Source: Anniella stebbinsi | Taxonomy: Eukaryota > Chordata > Lepidosauria > Squamata > Anniellidae | Length of the DNA: 64,000 bases | Assembly: GCA_029215795.1 (NCBI GenBank) | Contig: JARDYH010000003.1 | Coordinates: 18,082,001-18,146,000, forward strand | Direction: 5' to 3' | Position numbers and translations under genes: made by a program | Part shown: piece by piece, positions 46,422 to 56,979 of the stretch | Layout: each line of letters opens with the position of its first letter | Position numbering within the stretch: position 1 is the stretch's first letter | The notes under the pieces: model-generated | Told to the model about the DNA's origin: nothing | What the model saw: the letters and a program-made list of their open reading frames with translations, nothing else | Databases searched by the model: none

Positions 46422-49271
46422 AGCACTTGCATCTAGGGAAAAAAAACCAACAACTCCCAGCATGGATTCATAATGCATGTTAGCTTTATTGCACAAATAT
46501 CACAAAAGGTTTTTTTTCCAATAGCAAAAGGTAGATGGAGAAAGCTTCAATAAAAGCAACTTGAGTTACAAACCAATATGCATTTACCTGGAAGTATGTC
46601 CTATTGACCATAGTGGGGCTTATTTCTGAATAAACATGCATAGGATTGCACTATAAATGTGTTTGAATGTGACATTCAAACACATTCACAGCTTTACTTG
46701 GAAATTATTTCTATTGGAATACCTGGAAAAAGTTTAGGATTATGATAGTTGGATAGCATAAACTTCCTTACATTGTTACAGGGGTGGAAACAAAAGCACT
46801 GATAATTTTATCATGTGAAAAGACCTAAGTATTTATTATATATGTATTGCTTCCTCGGAATAGTCATCTGTCAAATGATCACTACAACTTTGAATCTGTC
46901 CAGCTGGTTGTTATTGTATCCATTCATTGTATCACGAATTAACATTACAAAGTGGCCGCGTTCGGACATCACTTTAAGCCATGATGGGTTAATAAGCTAC
47001 ACGCTGTAGCTTATTTTGATAATAATTACTGTTATCCCCTGCATGATCAGACAAATAAGCTACTGTGCATAGTTTATTAAGCTACAGTCTGTAATCAGAG
47101 TCATCCCCCCGCCTCCTGTCCTGCTGCGGTCCTCCCGCCCCAGCAGTGGCGCTGTTTCACCCATTGACAACATCACAGCAGCCTCTTTTAACCTTCTGCA
47201 ATGTCCCAATGAAAGGGGAGAGGATCATTCAGCGCTTCTAGCATAACTCCCCCCAACAAGGGAGTGATGGCTCTAAAGCACTGAAAATATGTGGAATTGG
47301 GACCAAACTTCATACACAGTCTCCCCTAGTCAGAAGGCACCCATTGCACTATCAAAACCCTGGGTGCACCAAAAAGAGATGGCGTTGACAAGCCCTTGGA
47401 AGTTTGCAAGATCAGGACCAAACTTCATACACTGTCTCCCCTAGCAGGGATGCACACGAGGCCCACAGAAATATACAGCAACAGCAAATGTTCCACCCCT
47501 CTTTACTGATTTTGTCATCAGTAACATTTTGTCTCTCCCCCTCCCATCAAAATATTGTAATAGAGATTCAAAATGGTATGATGCAACCTTTAGACATAAC
47601 TTGGGAAGTATACAATCTTTTGCCATCCAGGGTATCTGTGCCAGTTCCCCCGTCTTGGGGATTCTGCGAATTGTAGCCCAATACATCTAGAGCAGGTCTC
47701 TGCTAAAGCAAAACATCGCCGGATTCCTGTAGAGGTTGATCCAGGCACTTAGAAAGCGGCTGGACAACTTGCTTATTTATCTTTGATCTTACTGTTGTTT
47801 TTCCCTTTGTAGGTTTCTGTAGAATTTTTGTTGACTTCTGATCTTCTGAAAAGTATTTTACTCGTTGGCATGAGGGCTGCGGGGAGGGTGGAGCATTTTG
47901 GCAAGCAAAGTTCGAATAATTTTGTTTTAGCCACCAGCAGGAGACCAAACTGAATTTTGGCCAGGGGTCAGCACTAGTCCATGTGTGAGGCAGATGGTGA
48001 CTGAGGAACTGGGCTTCCCTGGAGCAGTTCCCTAATTATGGATCGCCCTCTAAAGTACTGTGCACCTCATTTCCACTCGTATATGTTTTAGGCACCAGGT
48101 GGAAAAGGTTTTAGTTGCTCCGACCTTTTCCATTGTTGTTGTTTAAAGCATTGTTATCTTGCTCATCAACCAACAAAGGTTCCCAGAATGGCTGACAAAG
48201 GTCAATAATAACACAGTACCTTCCCTCAGTCTTACAATCTAAAGACATGACACGAAAGAAAAAAGGAGGGGAGAGAGGAGGAAAAAGCAAGCTCAGGCAT
48301 GAGCTCTTAGTTACACAGTTATAAGGGTGCAGTCAATCCCATGGAGGAAGAGAGAGGGGAGAGGGAGAGAGAGGTCAATCCTACGTCTCCTAACGAGCTG
48401 GACATTGTTAAAAATAATAATTAACTAAACATGCATAGAATTGCACCGTAAGTGTTCGTTCTGACAGGGAGGGAGGAAGGAAGCAAGCTCACTGGAGTTG
48501 TTCTTTCTCTGGCTGATGGATGGGGCCAGGTTGGTTTCTCCCTTGAGAGTGAAGATCTTCCTGGGGAGAAAGACGTTGCAGCCTCTCCTGGCCAATCCAG
48601 GGTTTGTGTTGTGTTTTATCCAATGGCTTTCAGTGCTGTTTTTAGTGGTGCTGTCTTTTGCTGTTGTTGTATTTATTGGTACACTTCGTTGTTTTATTGC
48701 GTTCAGCATAATGGAATTATAGATAAAAGGCAAGATATGAATATATTAAATTCATTAGCAAGTTCAAGGTGAGGTGATTTGAAGATTAAAAGTGTAGTGT
48801 CCCTGATTGGTGGCGGGGAGTTGATTCCAACCTTTCCCTTCTTGCATACAGAGCGTCCTCACCCACCTTTCCCAGTATTGTCTGCTTTGGATGACAGCAG
48901 CTAGCCAAAGCTACCTAAAAACCCTTAAGTAGCAATGCCAGGAATTGAATTTATGTCCTTATATGTGCAAAGCATTTGCCTTATCATTGATCTAAGGGTC
49001 CTTCTCTTTCTGGTGATTGCTGCCTCCTTTCGTAGTCCCAGGAATAGAATCTGGAGATGGCTTTAGGAGGATCTGATTAATTATTGTATCTGAGTTCTGT
49101 TCCTTTATCTTCCACCCCGCACCCCACCTATCAGCCATTTCACCATATAACTGATTGCCTACGATCACCAGATGAGTTTGGTGACTTCCGGGCATAGTGG
49201 TAAGTTTGAGTCATTGGGAGAACATTAAAACAAAGAGATCCATAGATTCACTTCTAATTCTCCTTTTACAG

Positions 49272-49342
49272 GTAGAGGACCTGTGATCTCTGAAGATTAA
49301 GGATAACCCGATTGCCTTCTTTCAGCAGCTACGATGAATGAG
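49272..49342 (+). CDS. BID: BID exon 2: 5' UTR end and start codon (coding part 49334-49342)
   Basis: A strong acceptor (ctaattctccttttacag) ends at 49271. A 62-nt leader follows, then ATG at 49334 in the context gctacgATGa. If spliced after GAG (49342, donor gttgga) it contributes only Met-Asn-Glu and joins in phase 0 to GAT TCC AGC... of the next exon. The next in-phase donor choice is gtgaat at 49373, which would add ten residues. Both donors are weak. I prefer the short form because known BID proteins begin with about seven residues before the conserved S-S-L-R. The start could also be in another, unseen exon. Confidence 0.5.
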
Positions 49343-50454
49343 GTTGGATCCAAAATTACTTTCAAAGATGGTGTGAATTTTGAAGAAATGTGTTTGTTCC
49401 AAGAAAAGTTCTCTCGAGACGCCTTTTCTCTTTCACATTCTTTCTCTTATATAGCTAAAACTGTTACACCCACACACATGAGAAAGGTATTAACAGGCCT
49501 GGAGGAAGTACAGATTTTTTTTTTGTGTTACCCCCCTAAAGGGAGGTAACCTAAAAACAGCTAGCTCAATGACAATTGAGTGTGCTCAGTGCCCTTGTGA
49601 GGTGGGGAGGAATAGGACAGAAAACGGAGTTGGAAGAGGGAAAATGGAATGGAGCATCTGGAATACTAGACAGGAATACACCATGCTGCAATCTTTTGTT
49701 GCAAATTGTGCTTGCAGGAGCCTATTCTTGCCTCGTTCCCTTTTTGTAGAAGTGTTAAGCTTTTCTCTGCCTATGCACCCAAAATCACTTCTGAAAACTG
49801 AGTCAAGGCAACTTTGATTATGCACACACATGTAACTCTCAGAGAGAAGTTAAGGATGCTGCAAGACAGCCCGTCTCACTCAGATTGGGCCTTGATAAAG
49901 CCTAGGTATTTTCATTCCCACTTGCTGTTTGCAACCTGAGAATGTTGACAACAATGCAGATTCTTCAGATGATGCATGGAGGAGACAAAGGCAGGGCTGA
50001 AAAAGAAAAACATCAAAGTTCTGCACAGTAACACAGAAGTCCTACTCGGTGACCACTAGAAACGTTCCTTACCCACAGTCCAGCGTTGAAGATTTTGCCA
50101 AGCGTTCGCATTTTGTTCATAGGAGCTAGAAACTTTTAAATTTCAAAAGAAAAACTGAGATTCTCCAAAGGGCTCAGTTCTAAATTTCAAACTTACACAG
50201 AACGATTGGAGATGCTGGAGCAAATATTCCAATCGCTGAATTTGCTATTATAAATTAAGTTGGCTGTTTTGTCTCGGGGGTGGGGGGTGGGGGTTAAATA
50301 AAGAACTTCAAAGCCCTCCTGAGGTGCTGATTCTTACTGCTTCTCAATCCTGCAGGACCCCAAATCATGATTGTTGGCATTACATTTGCTTATAGAATTC
50401 TGGACTTGGGCTCATATTTTCTGTGTTTTGTTGTTGTTCTCCCGCCCCATGCAG
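49343..50454 (+). other. BID: BID intron 2
   Basis: Mostly non-repetitive DNA with a GTGGGG-rich tract at 50276-50293. It ends with the acceptor cccgccccatgcag at 50451-50454. A 71-codon extension of the ATG frame runs into it but shows no conservation I recognise. Confidence 0.6.
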
Positions 50455-50659
50455 GATTCCAGCAGCTTGCGGGAGACCTCTGGCGCCAGTATCATCCTCT
50501 ACTCCTTCCTGCAGAACTCCTCCAACTGTGATTTTACTTCAGAGCTTTGTGCTTTGAAAAATCAATTATTGGTTCCAGAGTCACACTTTCCGGGTGATGA
50601 TGATGGGGACCTTCAGACAGATGGCAACCGTTTTGGGAGAATCCCTGATAGGGAGCCAG
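50455..50659 (+). CDS. BID: BID exon 3: N-terminal helices and caspase-8 site
   Basis: Encodes DSSSLRETSGASIILYSFLQ, NSSNCDFTSELCALKNQLLV, PESHFPGDDDGDLQTDGNRF and GRIPDREP. Compared with known BID proteins, S-S-L-R, the Y-S-F-L-Q helix and E-L-x-A-L are retained. The caspase-8 cleavage motif LQTD|GNR is exact (codons at 50611-50622, D59 in the 188-residue model). Cleavage there makes truncated BID, which moves to mitochondria and activates BAX/BAK. The acidic PGDDDGD loop sits just before the site, as expected for the exposed loop. The exon ends in phase 1 at a good donor (gtaacc). Confidence 0.93.
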
Positions 50660-51001
50660 GTAACCATTGTCTTCTGTCTCTCACCTTGCAGTGCTGGGAG
50701 TAAACCTGGACCTTACTATAGAAGGAAACAGCTTCCAGCCATGTGGAGGGGGCCCTATGCATGTACTTATGAACTCATATAGCCTCCCACTTCTTACTGA
50801 TTCCAAATGTGCTGGGGGGGGGGGGCGCGTGGCCAGAACATGCATTGGTGGGTGTGGCTAGTGAGTGCAGTCCTGCTACCCACCCCCTGAACATGTAAAG
50901 GGTTCATGTAGAAGAGCTATCCAGAGCCCAATATGACCATGTGTTTTTGCAGGTTCCCTGAATTCCCTTCAGAGCAATTCTAAGCTACATTCCTTAAGAG
51001 A

Positions 51002-51186
51002 CAGTGGAGGCTGATGGCTCTACTGTCAGTGGGGTAGTGAATCTGCTCCAGGTTTCAGCCAGAACTCTAAAGCAGCTCTCCAAACTCTAAACGAGCCTTG
51101 TACCTTAAATAGCTCTGTTAGAGTTATGACTAAAACCTGGAGGAGATTCAGTGGCCCATTGACATCGGAGCCACCAGCCTCTACTG
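51002..51186. mobile_element. palindromic hAT-like MITE, cagtggaggctg ends
   Basis: Left cagtggaggctgatggctc and right gagccaccagcctctactg match as inverted repeats in 17 of 19 positions. Further arms pair (gaatctgctccaggttt / aaacctggaggagattc). The flanks ttaagaga (50994-51001) and cttagaga (51187-51194) agree in 6 of 8 by direct alignment, consistent with an old 8-bp duplication. Confidence 0.8.
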
Positions 51187-51835
51187 CTTAGAGACTCTCT
51201 TTCTCCTTTTAAGATCAGTTGAGAAGATGGCTGTTTGTGATTGATATTAGGGCACCGCTTGTGCCCAAGGGAACTTAAGCGGACATTTTCAGCTCCTGCT
51301 TCTTGCTAGTATTTAAATTTAAAGTTGGATCCAGGATCTGCCTTCTCTTGATGGAAGGGCTCAGCTCGTGGAAGGCACCTCAGCCCGATTTTGGGGGATA
51401 TTGCCTCCCCCCGCACCACAGAGGGTTGGGGGGACAATTCAGTACGACCCCCCAACCTTCTGCGTAACATTTTCAGGGAGCTGGAGGGGGGCTGCCATGG
51501 GACAGAGAGGGCAGGAAAGTCTGCCTCCTCCAGTCCAGTTGCACACAGCCAAATCTGGATCTCACCCTGAGAGTTTTCCAGAAATGCTGTGAGGCCTTTG
51601 GTTGCCTGGCTTTTTCATGCCTGTTTTAAAGCAGCTATGGGGTTCCATATTTCAGACGATATTTTATTCTAAACAGATTAGAATTATGAACAAATATCTG
51701 GACGTTCTGTCTATATTGAAAGAGGGAGGGGAGAATATCAGGGAAATAGTGCTGTACTTATTGTAGTCAATGGAGATGTTCTTTTAGGTTCTGCGAACTG
51801 TGACTGCACAAGTATTTTTATTTTATTTTTGCTGT

Positions 51836-52046
51836 TGTTAAATTTTTATCCTGTTCTTCCTGCAAGGAGCTCAGAGCAGCATAGTTCCCCCACTTTGCAA
51901 CCCCATTTTTTCCTCGTGACAACCCTGTGAGGCATGTTCAGATGAGACAGTGAATGGCCTAAAGACTTAGCAAGCTTTGTAGCTGCCCAGAGATTTGAAC
52001 GCTGGTCACCCTGAGCGGAGTGCTCTACCCATCATGCAGCACTAGC
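51836..52046 (-). repeat. tRNA-derived SINE, diverged
   Basis: 'gcaaggagctcagagcagc', 'tcgtgacaaccctgtgaggc' and 'gagatttgaacgctggtcacc' identify the family. The head region ('tgctctacccatcatgcagc') is altered. Confidence 0.75.
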
Positions 52047-52185
52047 CCTCAGTACCTGAGGCAAATCTTGTGTGTCCTCCTCAGCCATATGTTTGAAAAC
52101 TGACTCTATCCTTGTCAAAGGCAGGTTGGGGAAGAGGATTCCATTCTGCTTAACCCACTTTTCTCATTCCTACTTTCCAATTCAG

Positions 52186-52319
52186 CAGACTATGAGGAAG
52201 TGTTTCGGAATATTGGAGCCCAGCTGGCTGTAATTGGGGACAGACTGGCTGCTGAGATTGAGCCGTCGTTCATAAACAATCTGGTGCTGCAGTTTGTGGC
52301 GGAGAACATGCCCAAAGAG
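52186..52319 (+). CDS. BID: BID exon 4: BH3 domain
   Basis: Encodes (A)DYEEVFRNIGAQLAVIGD followed by RLAAEIEPSFINNLVLQFVAENMPKE. The BH3 motif (bases about 52200-52244) has the invariant Leu and Gly-Asp (L85, G89, D90 in the 188-residue model), the residues that dock in the groove of BAX, BAK and BCL-2. Upstream acidic residues DYEE replace the mammalian SQED. The acceptor is ttcagcag, so the exon can begin at 52186 or 52189; both keep the frame (Ala-Asp or Asp alone). It ends in phase 0 at donor gtgaga. No premature stop. Confidence 0.94.
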
Positions 52320-52565
52320 GTGAGAGAGGAGTGAGACGCAGGGCTTGTTGAGACAATTGGGAAGGTTTCATCTCCCAGATAAGTGCAGTGTGATTACTTG
52401 AACGTGTGCTTAGAGTCAGAGGAATAAAAAACAAAGCATAGTTTCTTGCTTTAGGTTCTTACCCTTACCCGACATACTAGGCAGGTATGTTTTGCTATGG
52501 ATTCTTCTATACTCAAGTAAGATAAAAGGCATTAATCTCTAGAGTAGAATTCTAGGGATATCTCT

Positions 52566-52706
52566 ACTTCAGCCTTCCCCAACCTGGTACCTTCCAGGTC
52601 TTTTAACTATAACTCCCAGCATTCCTGACCATTGGCCATGCTGACGGGGGCTGATCGGAATTGAAGTCCAAAACATCTGCAGAGCATCAGGTTGGGGAAG
52701 GCAGAT
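52566..52706. repeat. palindromic MITE (agttgtagtcca family)
   Basis: Left 'cagccttccccaacctgg' pairs with right 'caggttggggaaggc'. The inner 'aactataactcccagcattc' and 'gatcggaattgaagtccaaa' give the family signature. Confidence 0.85.
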
Positions 52707-53019
52707 GTAGAACAGCCCTGTCATTGAAGTCTCCATCCACGAACAGCTTGTATTGTTACAGCCAACTTAGTTGTGAAATTGGCTGTGGGACATAACAGTG
52801 TTTAGGCAGAAGAGCACTAAGCCAGGAGGGAATGGGATGGTTCTCCTGTAAAGGACATAAGGCAGGTCAGGCCCAGGCTTGTCTAGCCAGTACACCTTGG
52901 GATTATCAGCAACTAAAGCCAGGAGCAGCATGTCCTATTAGAAGCGGAGGCAGGTTTGTCCAATGCAGGTTTGTCCAATAAAGTTTATGTAGTTTATATC
53001 AGGGGTAGGAGTCTTTTGG

Positions 53020-53590
53020 GGAGTTGGGAAAAGCACCTGGGACCTGGATTCCAGTGCTAGGTGGGGTCACAGGCAAAAGTGGCTGAAAACATCACACGCA
53101 CCCTCCATAATTCCATTCTTACCAATTTATAGTAGGACACTCAGAGGTAAAGAAGAGCAGCATGTTTATTCACAAATAAGGACAAGCCTCTGCACGTCTA
53201 CTCAGAAGGAAGCAGGACTGAATCGATCAGCATCTTCCTCTATTGCAGCAAAAGTAAACACAGAGGAAAGGGAACTTAGAGGAAGGAGGCTGGGAGGCGT
53301 GGTGTTGGGCTTGGCTTGAGACACTGAAATACCTCAGCAGACACTACCGTAGGCTTGTCTACTGGGTGAATAAACCACTATGCTTAAAATCAGTAACTCA
53401 TAACAGTGCTGCTGCAAGGCAGAGATCCCGAGAGACCTGTAAGAGGTCAGCAACCCAAAGATAGCGCTTGCGCACGCAGTACAGGATGCCCTTGGGAGTC
53501 CCAGGCTCATCTTTTGAGGTCACAGTGTGATGGGTTGCACCAAACAATTCATACTGGCAGTAAGCGCGGAGCTCTGATCCTGGAAATGTG
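53020..53590 (-). mobile_element. candidate LTR-retroelement 3' fragment
   Basis: On the minus strand a protein-like frame (53590 down to about 53410) reads SELRAYCQYELFGATHHTVT then SKDEPGTPKGILYCVRKRYL and WVADLLQ before a stop near 53402. It is followed at once by tgttatgag... and, about 280 bp on, by gtgaataaacatg (an AATAAA signal). A frame ending where a TG-starting, polyadenylation-signal-bearing block begins is how LTR elements end. I do not recognise the protein family and did not find the second LTR. Confidence 0.35.
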
Positions 53591-55578
53591 GGTTAGGCAC
53601 CAGAGTAGGAGAGGGGAGTGCTAGGAAGGATCACATAGACCAGCCTGTGAGCCAAGCAACAGGATGGAGCTGTGTGAGTGAGTCTGTCCTCCCTTGGTCC
53701 CACAGTCAAAAAGTATACTGAGTGGTTGGTTCCAAGGGTAGTTATGGACTTCCTGTTGGGAGCACAATGGAGCAAACACTCTGGACAGGCTCGGGACAGA
53801 TTTTGAAAAAGTGATCAATACCTTGATTCTGATGGATGAAAGCGAACTTTCCTTTGAATTTCTGGCTGCTTGGTTAAATGAAGGCTGGCTGGCTAAGATT
53901 TACAAAAGCCGTTCTTCCGAGAGGCAATTGGGAAGAGGTTCTTAGAACAAACAGGGCCATATGGGATGCTCATATGGTGCTTCAACCTGCTAATTTATCT
54001 TCTAGTTGGGGTGCTTCAGGGTTGGACCAAGTTTCCTGTAAACGCTGTTTTTTTAATATTTGCTTCTGTTTTTTAAAAATAATTTAAACATTTTGACTGT
54101 TGCAGGTTCTGCTGCTGCTGCTACAGCTTCTCTGTTGTAATCTTTAGTGGGTTCCCCCCCCCCCCCCATTGTAAGGATGTTGTTCATTGTTAACCCTATG
54201 CCTTCTATTGTTAGCCTCCTTGAGCTCCCAGCAGGAAAGGTGAGGTATAAAGTAACATTAAGTAAATTAGTTTGGCCAGTCTGAAGGTTGGCTCATGGGT
54301 TGCTTGAACCAGGGTAGCGGCTTGGAGCTCAGCAAGGCCTTTGTATTTATGCAGAGTTCCCAAGCCTTGCATACTGCAGAAGGGGAACTCCTTTGGTGAG
54401 GTTTCAGTAAAGGACTGTCAAGGTTCCACTCACAAGCTGGACTCCTTGATCAGCTCCTTAAAGATATCTTGCCTCTTTAAGAGCCACACTATCCCTTTTG
54501 GGAATCACGTTTCCACCTTTTCCTTCCCCTCTCAGTAGCGTGGGGTTTAGGCTTTAGACGCAATGTGAAATGGATACTCCAACACTCAGGTTTGTAACCA
54601 AAAACACTTTACTATTTTAGTCATAGTAAGGCACCATTGCTTAAGGTGATATAATTTTTTTATTTGTTTGGCACAAAGGCCTTTACAATCCTCAACTTGC
54701 TTAAGGTATTTACACACACAGAGCTGTGTCTTTCAAAAGCATTTACAAAAAAACCAAAGAGAAATAAAACCGTAGTTTCCTCTAGCTTATCTACTTTCCC
54801 AAATGTAAATGAATCTAGGTTCTCTGTCCTCTGGTTTCATTAGGCTGTTCCTCTCACAGAGTTTATCTCTCTCTTGTCCCTTTTGGTTCCCTTTTTTAAA
54901 CTTTTCTCTGACTGACCACATACAGGCCATGTACTTCACTTATAATAGAGGCAGGTAGCCTTGCCTATTACCATCAGAATCCTTTTGTTCCTAGTTGCCA
55001 TGAGACCCATGCCATGCAACCTTTCCCAGAACAAAAGGCCAATTAGACATATTGGGCACAATGCTAGGATAATGACAACAAAGATATAAAATAATACAAA
55101 CTACATGTGTACAAAAGCCATCATGGGCGAACTTCGCTTAGTAAAAAGAACTGTTGGATCTGGGTTGCTTCAGACTACAGAATTGATTGCCTATAACCAG
55201 TCAGCATCTGAAAATTATAATCTAAAGTTTTTTTTTTGTTTTTTTGTGCAAATTCTTTTGATATTGGAAGTTAATACACTGTATGCAATTTTTAAAAGAG
55301 ATTTACCAGATATCTGAATCTTTTGTTTTGCATACAACTAAAATCTTGTTAAATTTATAATTTATTATTCAACTTCTTTTGATATTAGGGGCTGTTGATT
55401 ACCATGTATTGATTTAAAAAAGGATTCTTGGCTATTACTTTAAAGTACTTCCAAAGATCAGTGGAATGCTGTGTGGGGGCTGGGGAGTGGAAATTCATTG
55501 TACTTGTGACTGGCTTGGAGTGAAGTGGGGCAGAAAAGTTGCATTTCAGAGATATGTTTTTCTCTTCTGTTTCTTTAG

Positions 55579-55815
55579 GAGATAACCAAGCACCTGTCTC
55601 ATACAGTGCAGGTGCTCATGAGAAGGATGCCTTCGGATATGGAACCCGAGAGAGCCATGTTGGTGGCAGCAATGATTTTGGCCAAACAAGTAGCAAACAA
55701 AGCACCATCCATTTTACAGCAAGTGTTCAGTGTGACTGTGAATTTCATCAACCGTAATCTCCGTGATTATCTGAACAACTTGCAGCCTGAGGTGATTAAA
55801 ATAATTAGAATGTAG
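55579..55815 (+). CDS. BID: BID exon 5: C-terminal helices
   Basis: Encodes EITKHLSHTVQVLMRRMPSD, MEPERAMLVAAMILAKQVAN, KAPSILQQVFSVTVNFINRN, LRDYLNNLQPE and, if read through, VIKIIRM before the stop at 55813-55815. The AMLVAAMILAKQVA stretch is the hydrophobic central hairpin (helices 6-7) and VFSVTVNFINRNLRDY matches the conserved last helix. Acceptor ttctttag ends at 55578, phase 0. The CDS may not end here: gag|gtgatt at 55792 is a good donor, and splicing to 56980 would give ...LQPES. Without splicing the protein is 194 residues; with it, 188. Human BID is 195. Confidence 0.92.
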   Translation, partial: EITKHLSHTVQVLMRRMPSDMEPERAMLVAAMILAKQVANKAPSILQQVFSVTVNFINRNLRDYLNNLQPEVIKIIRM

Positions 55816-55845
55816 CATGTCATAATCTACGACACCCTTGGTTCG

Positions 55846-56181
55846 CACATAACAGCGATCCATGGTTTAAACAACCCATGGGTTGTCATGCATGATTGGG
55901 AGAGAGTGGGCGTGCTGCCAAACGAACACCACTCGCACTTCTACTCAACAATTTAGGATTAGCTTATTTGTAGGTTGTTGAGTATGATATACAAACCCAG
56001 AGTGTTGAGTTGAGCGATTAACCCATGGTTTGTTGTTGAGTTAACCACTGGGTTGTTTAGCTGATTGTAAATGGTTGATTAAAAGCAGAAGTGGCTGGCA
56101 CAGAGGAGGCAATGATGCCGCTTTTCCCTGCTAGCCCATACTTTATTTAATCCATGAGCTGATGTTACGTGTGAACTGCCC
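55846..56181. mobile_element. hAT-like MITE, ggttcgcac ends
   Basis: Left ggttcgcacataaca and right tgttacgtgtgaac are inverted. The interior repeats words such as 'acccatggtttg', 'aacccatgggttg' and 'gttgttgagt', giving multiple small palindromes. It lies between the last long BID coding exon and the candidate terminal exon. Confidence 0.75.
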
Positions 56182-56979
56182 CTATATCTCCGTCAGAGGA
56201 GCAGCCTCAACTCTACATTTGAATCTAGGGACAGGTACAAAGGGGTTCGTTCTTCATGTTTTTGTGTGGCTTGAAGCTTACCCCATCATTTAACAAATAA
56301 TAACAATAAGGGTTGTTTCCCCACTTCACCCCCACACTCACTATCATGTTAAATAAACCATATGCTATAAAGGGATGTCCAAACAAACAAATGTCAGGTT
56401 CATTTGTCTGTGTTTTCACATGTGCTGTTTAGGTGCACAGCTGCTTGTAAGATTCTGCTGACATGGGAAGAGGATACCCAGAGTGGGAGCTTGTTGAGGG
56501 TTAGAAGTGGACCATGCAGTTGTGTGTGTGTGGTTGAACTTTGTACCCTGATAACTAACTTTTGTTTGGGAAATGTCTAAAGCAGAGCACCAGGTCCATA
56601 TTTGGTCTTCTGATGCTCCCCAGAGAGCCATACCCTTCCCCTGACCTCACTCACACCCCTTTCCCTGTAACCACTGGTCATACGTTAGTTTCACAGCTTT
56701 TGTGTAATTTCCCATTCTAAAAGGTTGATGTGCTTCTCTTAAGTCTTAGTAAGAGATAGAAGGTAAAATAACTGTGGCACTTTTGGTCTCGCTCCTTTGG
56801 CCCCATCCACTACTACTATGTGGCTCCTGGGAGTTTCTCTAAAATGAAATTTGGCTCTTAGGCTGCAGGCTTCAGCATCCCTGATCTAAAGAGCAATGTG
56901 GGACCCATTTTGTTAGTGAATATAATTGTGGTGGACTGCTGAGCATAACTAACTCCCTCTCCTGTTTCTTCTCCTCTAG

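Larger units (their letters stand above)
34805..49271 (+). other. BID: BID intron 1 (large, repeat-rich)
   Basis: From the gtaaat donor at 34805 to the acceptor ctccttttacag ending at 49271. No coding exon recognised. It contains MITEs (34841, 37048, 39285, 46161, 46251), SINEs (35926, 38400, 40996, 41945), CR1/L2 LINE pieces (36440, 42795, 43505, 44815, 45913), and a hAT element with clear target-site duplication (43877-44599). The direct repeat at 47300/47415 is also here. Confidence 0.6.
50660..52185 (+). other. BID: BID intron 3
   Basis: Contains a G-run (50814-50825), a hAT-like MITE (51002-51186), a GC-rich stretch at 51350-51590 and a SINE (51836-52046). No exon recognised. Confidence 0.85.
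52320..55578 (+). other. BID: BID intron 4
   Basis: Holds a palindromic MITE (52566-52706), a candidate LTR-element fragment on the minus strand (53020-53590), a C-run (54154-54167) and a LINE/SINE-type tail near 54170-54270. No BID exon is missing: exons 4 and 5 join in phase 0. Confidence 0.85.

Noticed and set aside
46145..46436. Phe/Lys-rich frames on both strands
   Set aside because: Produced by A and T runs inside a MITE.
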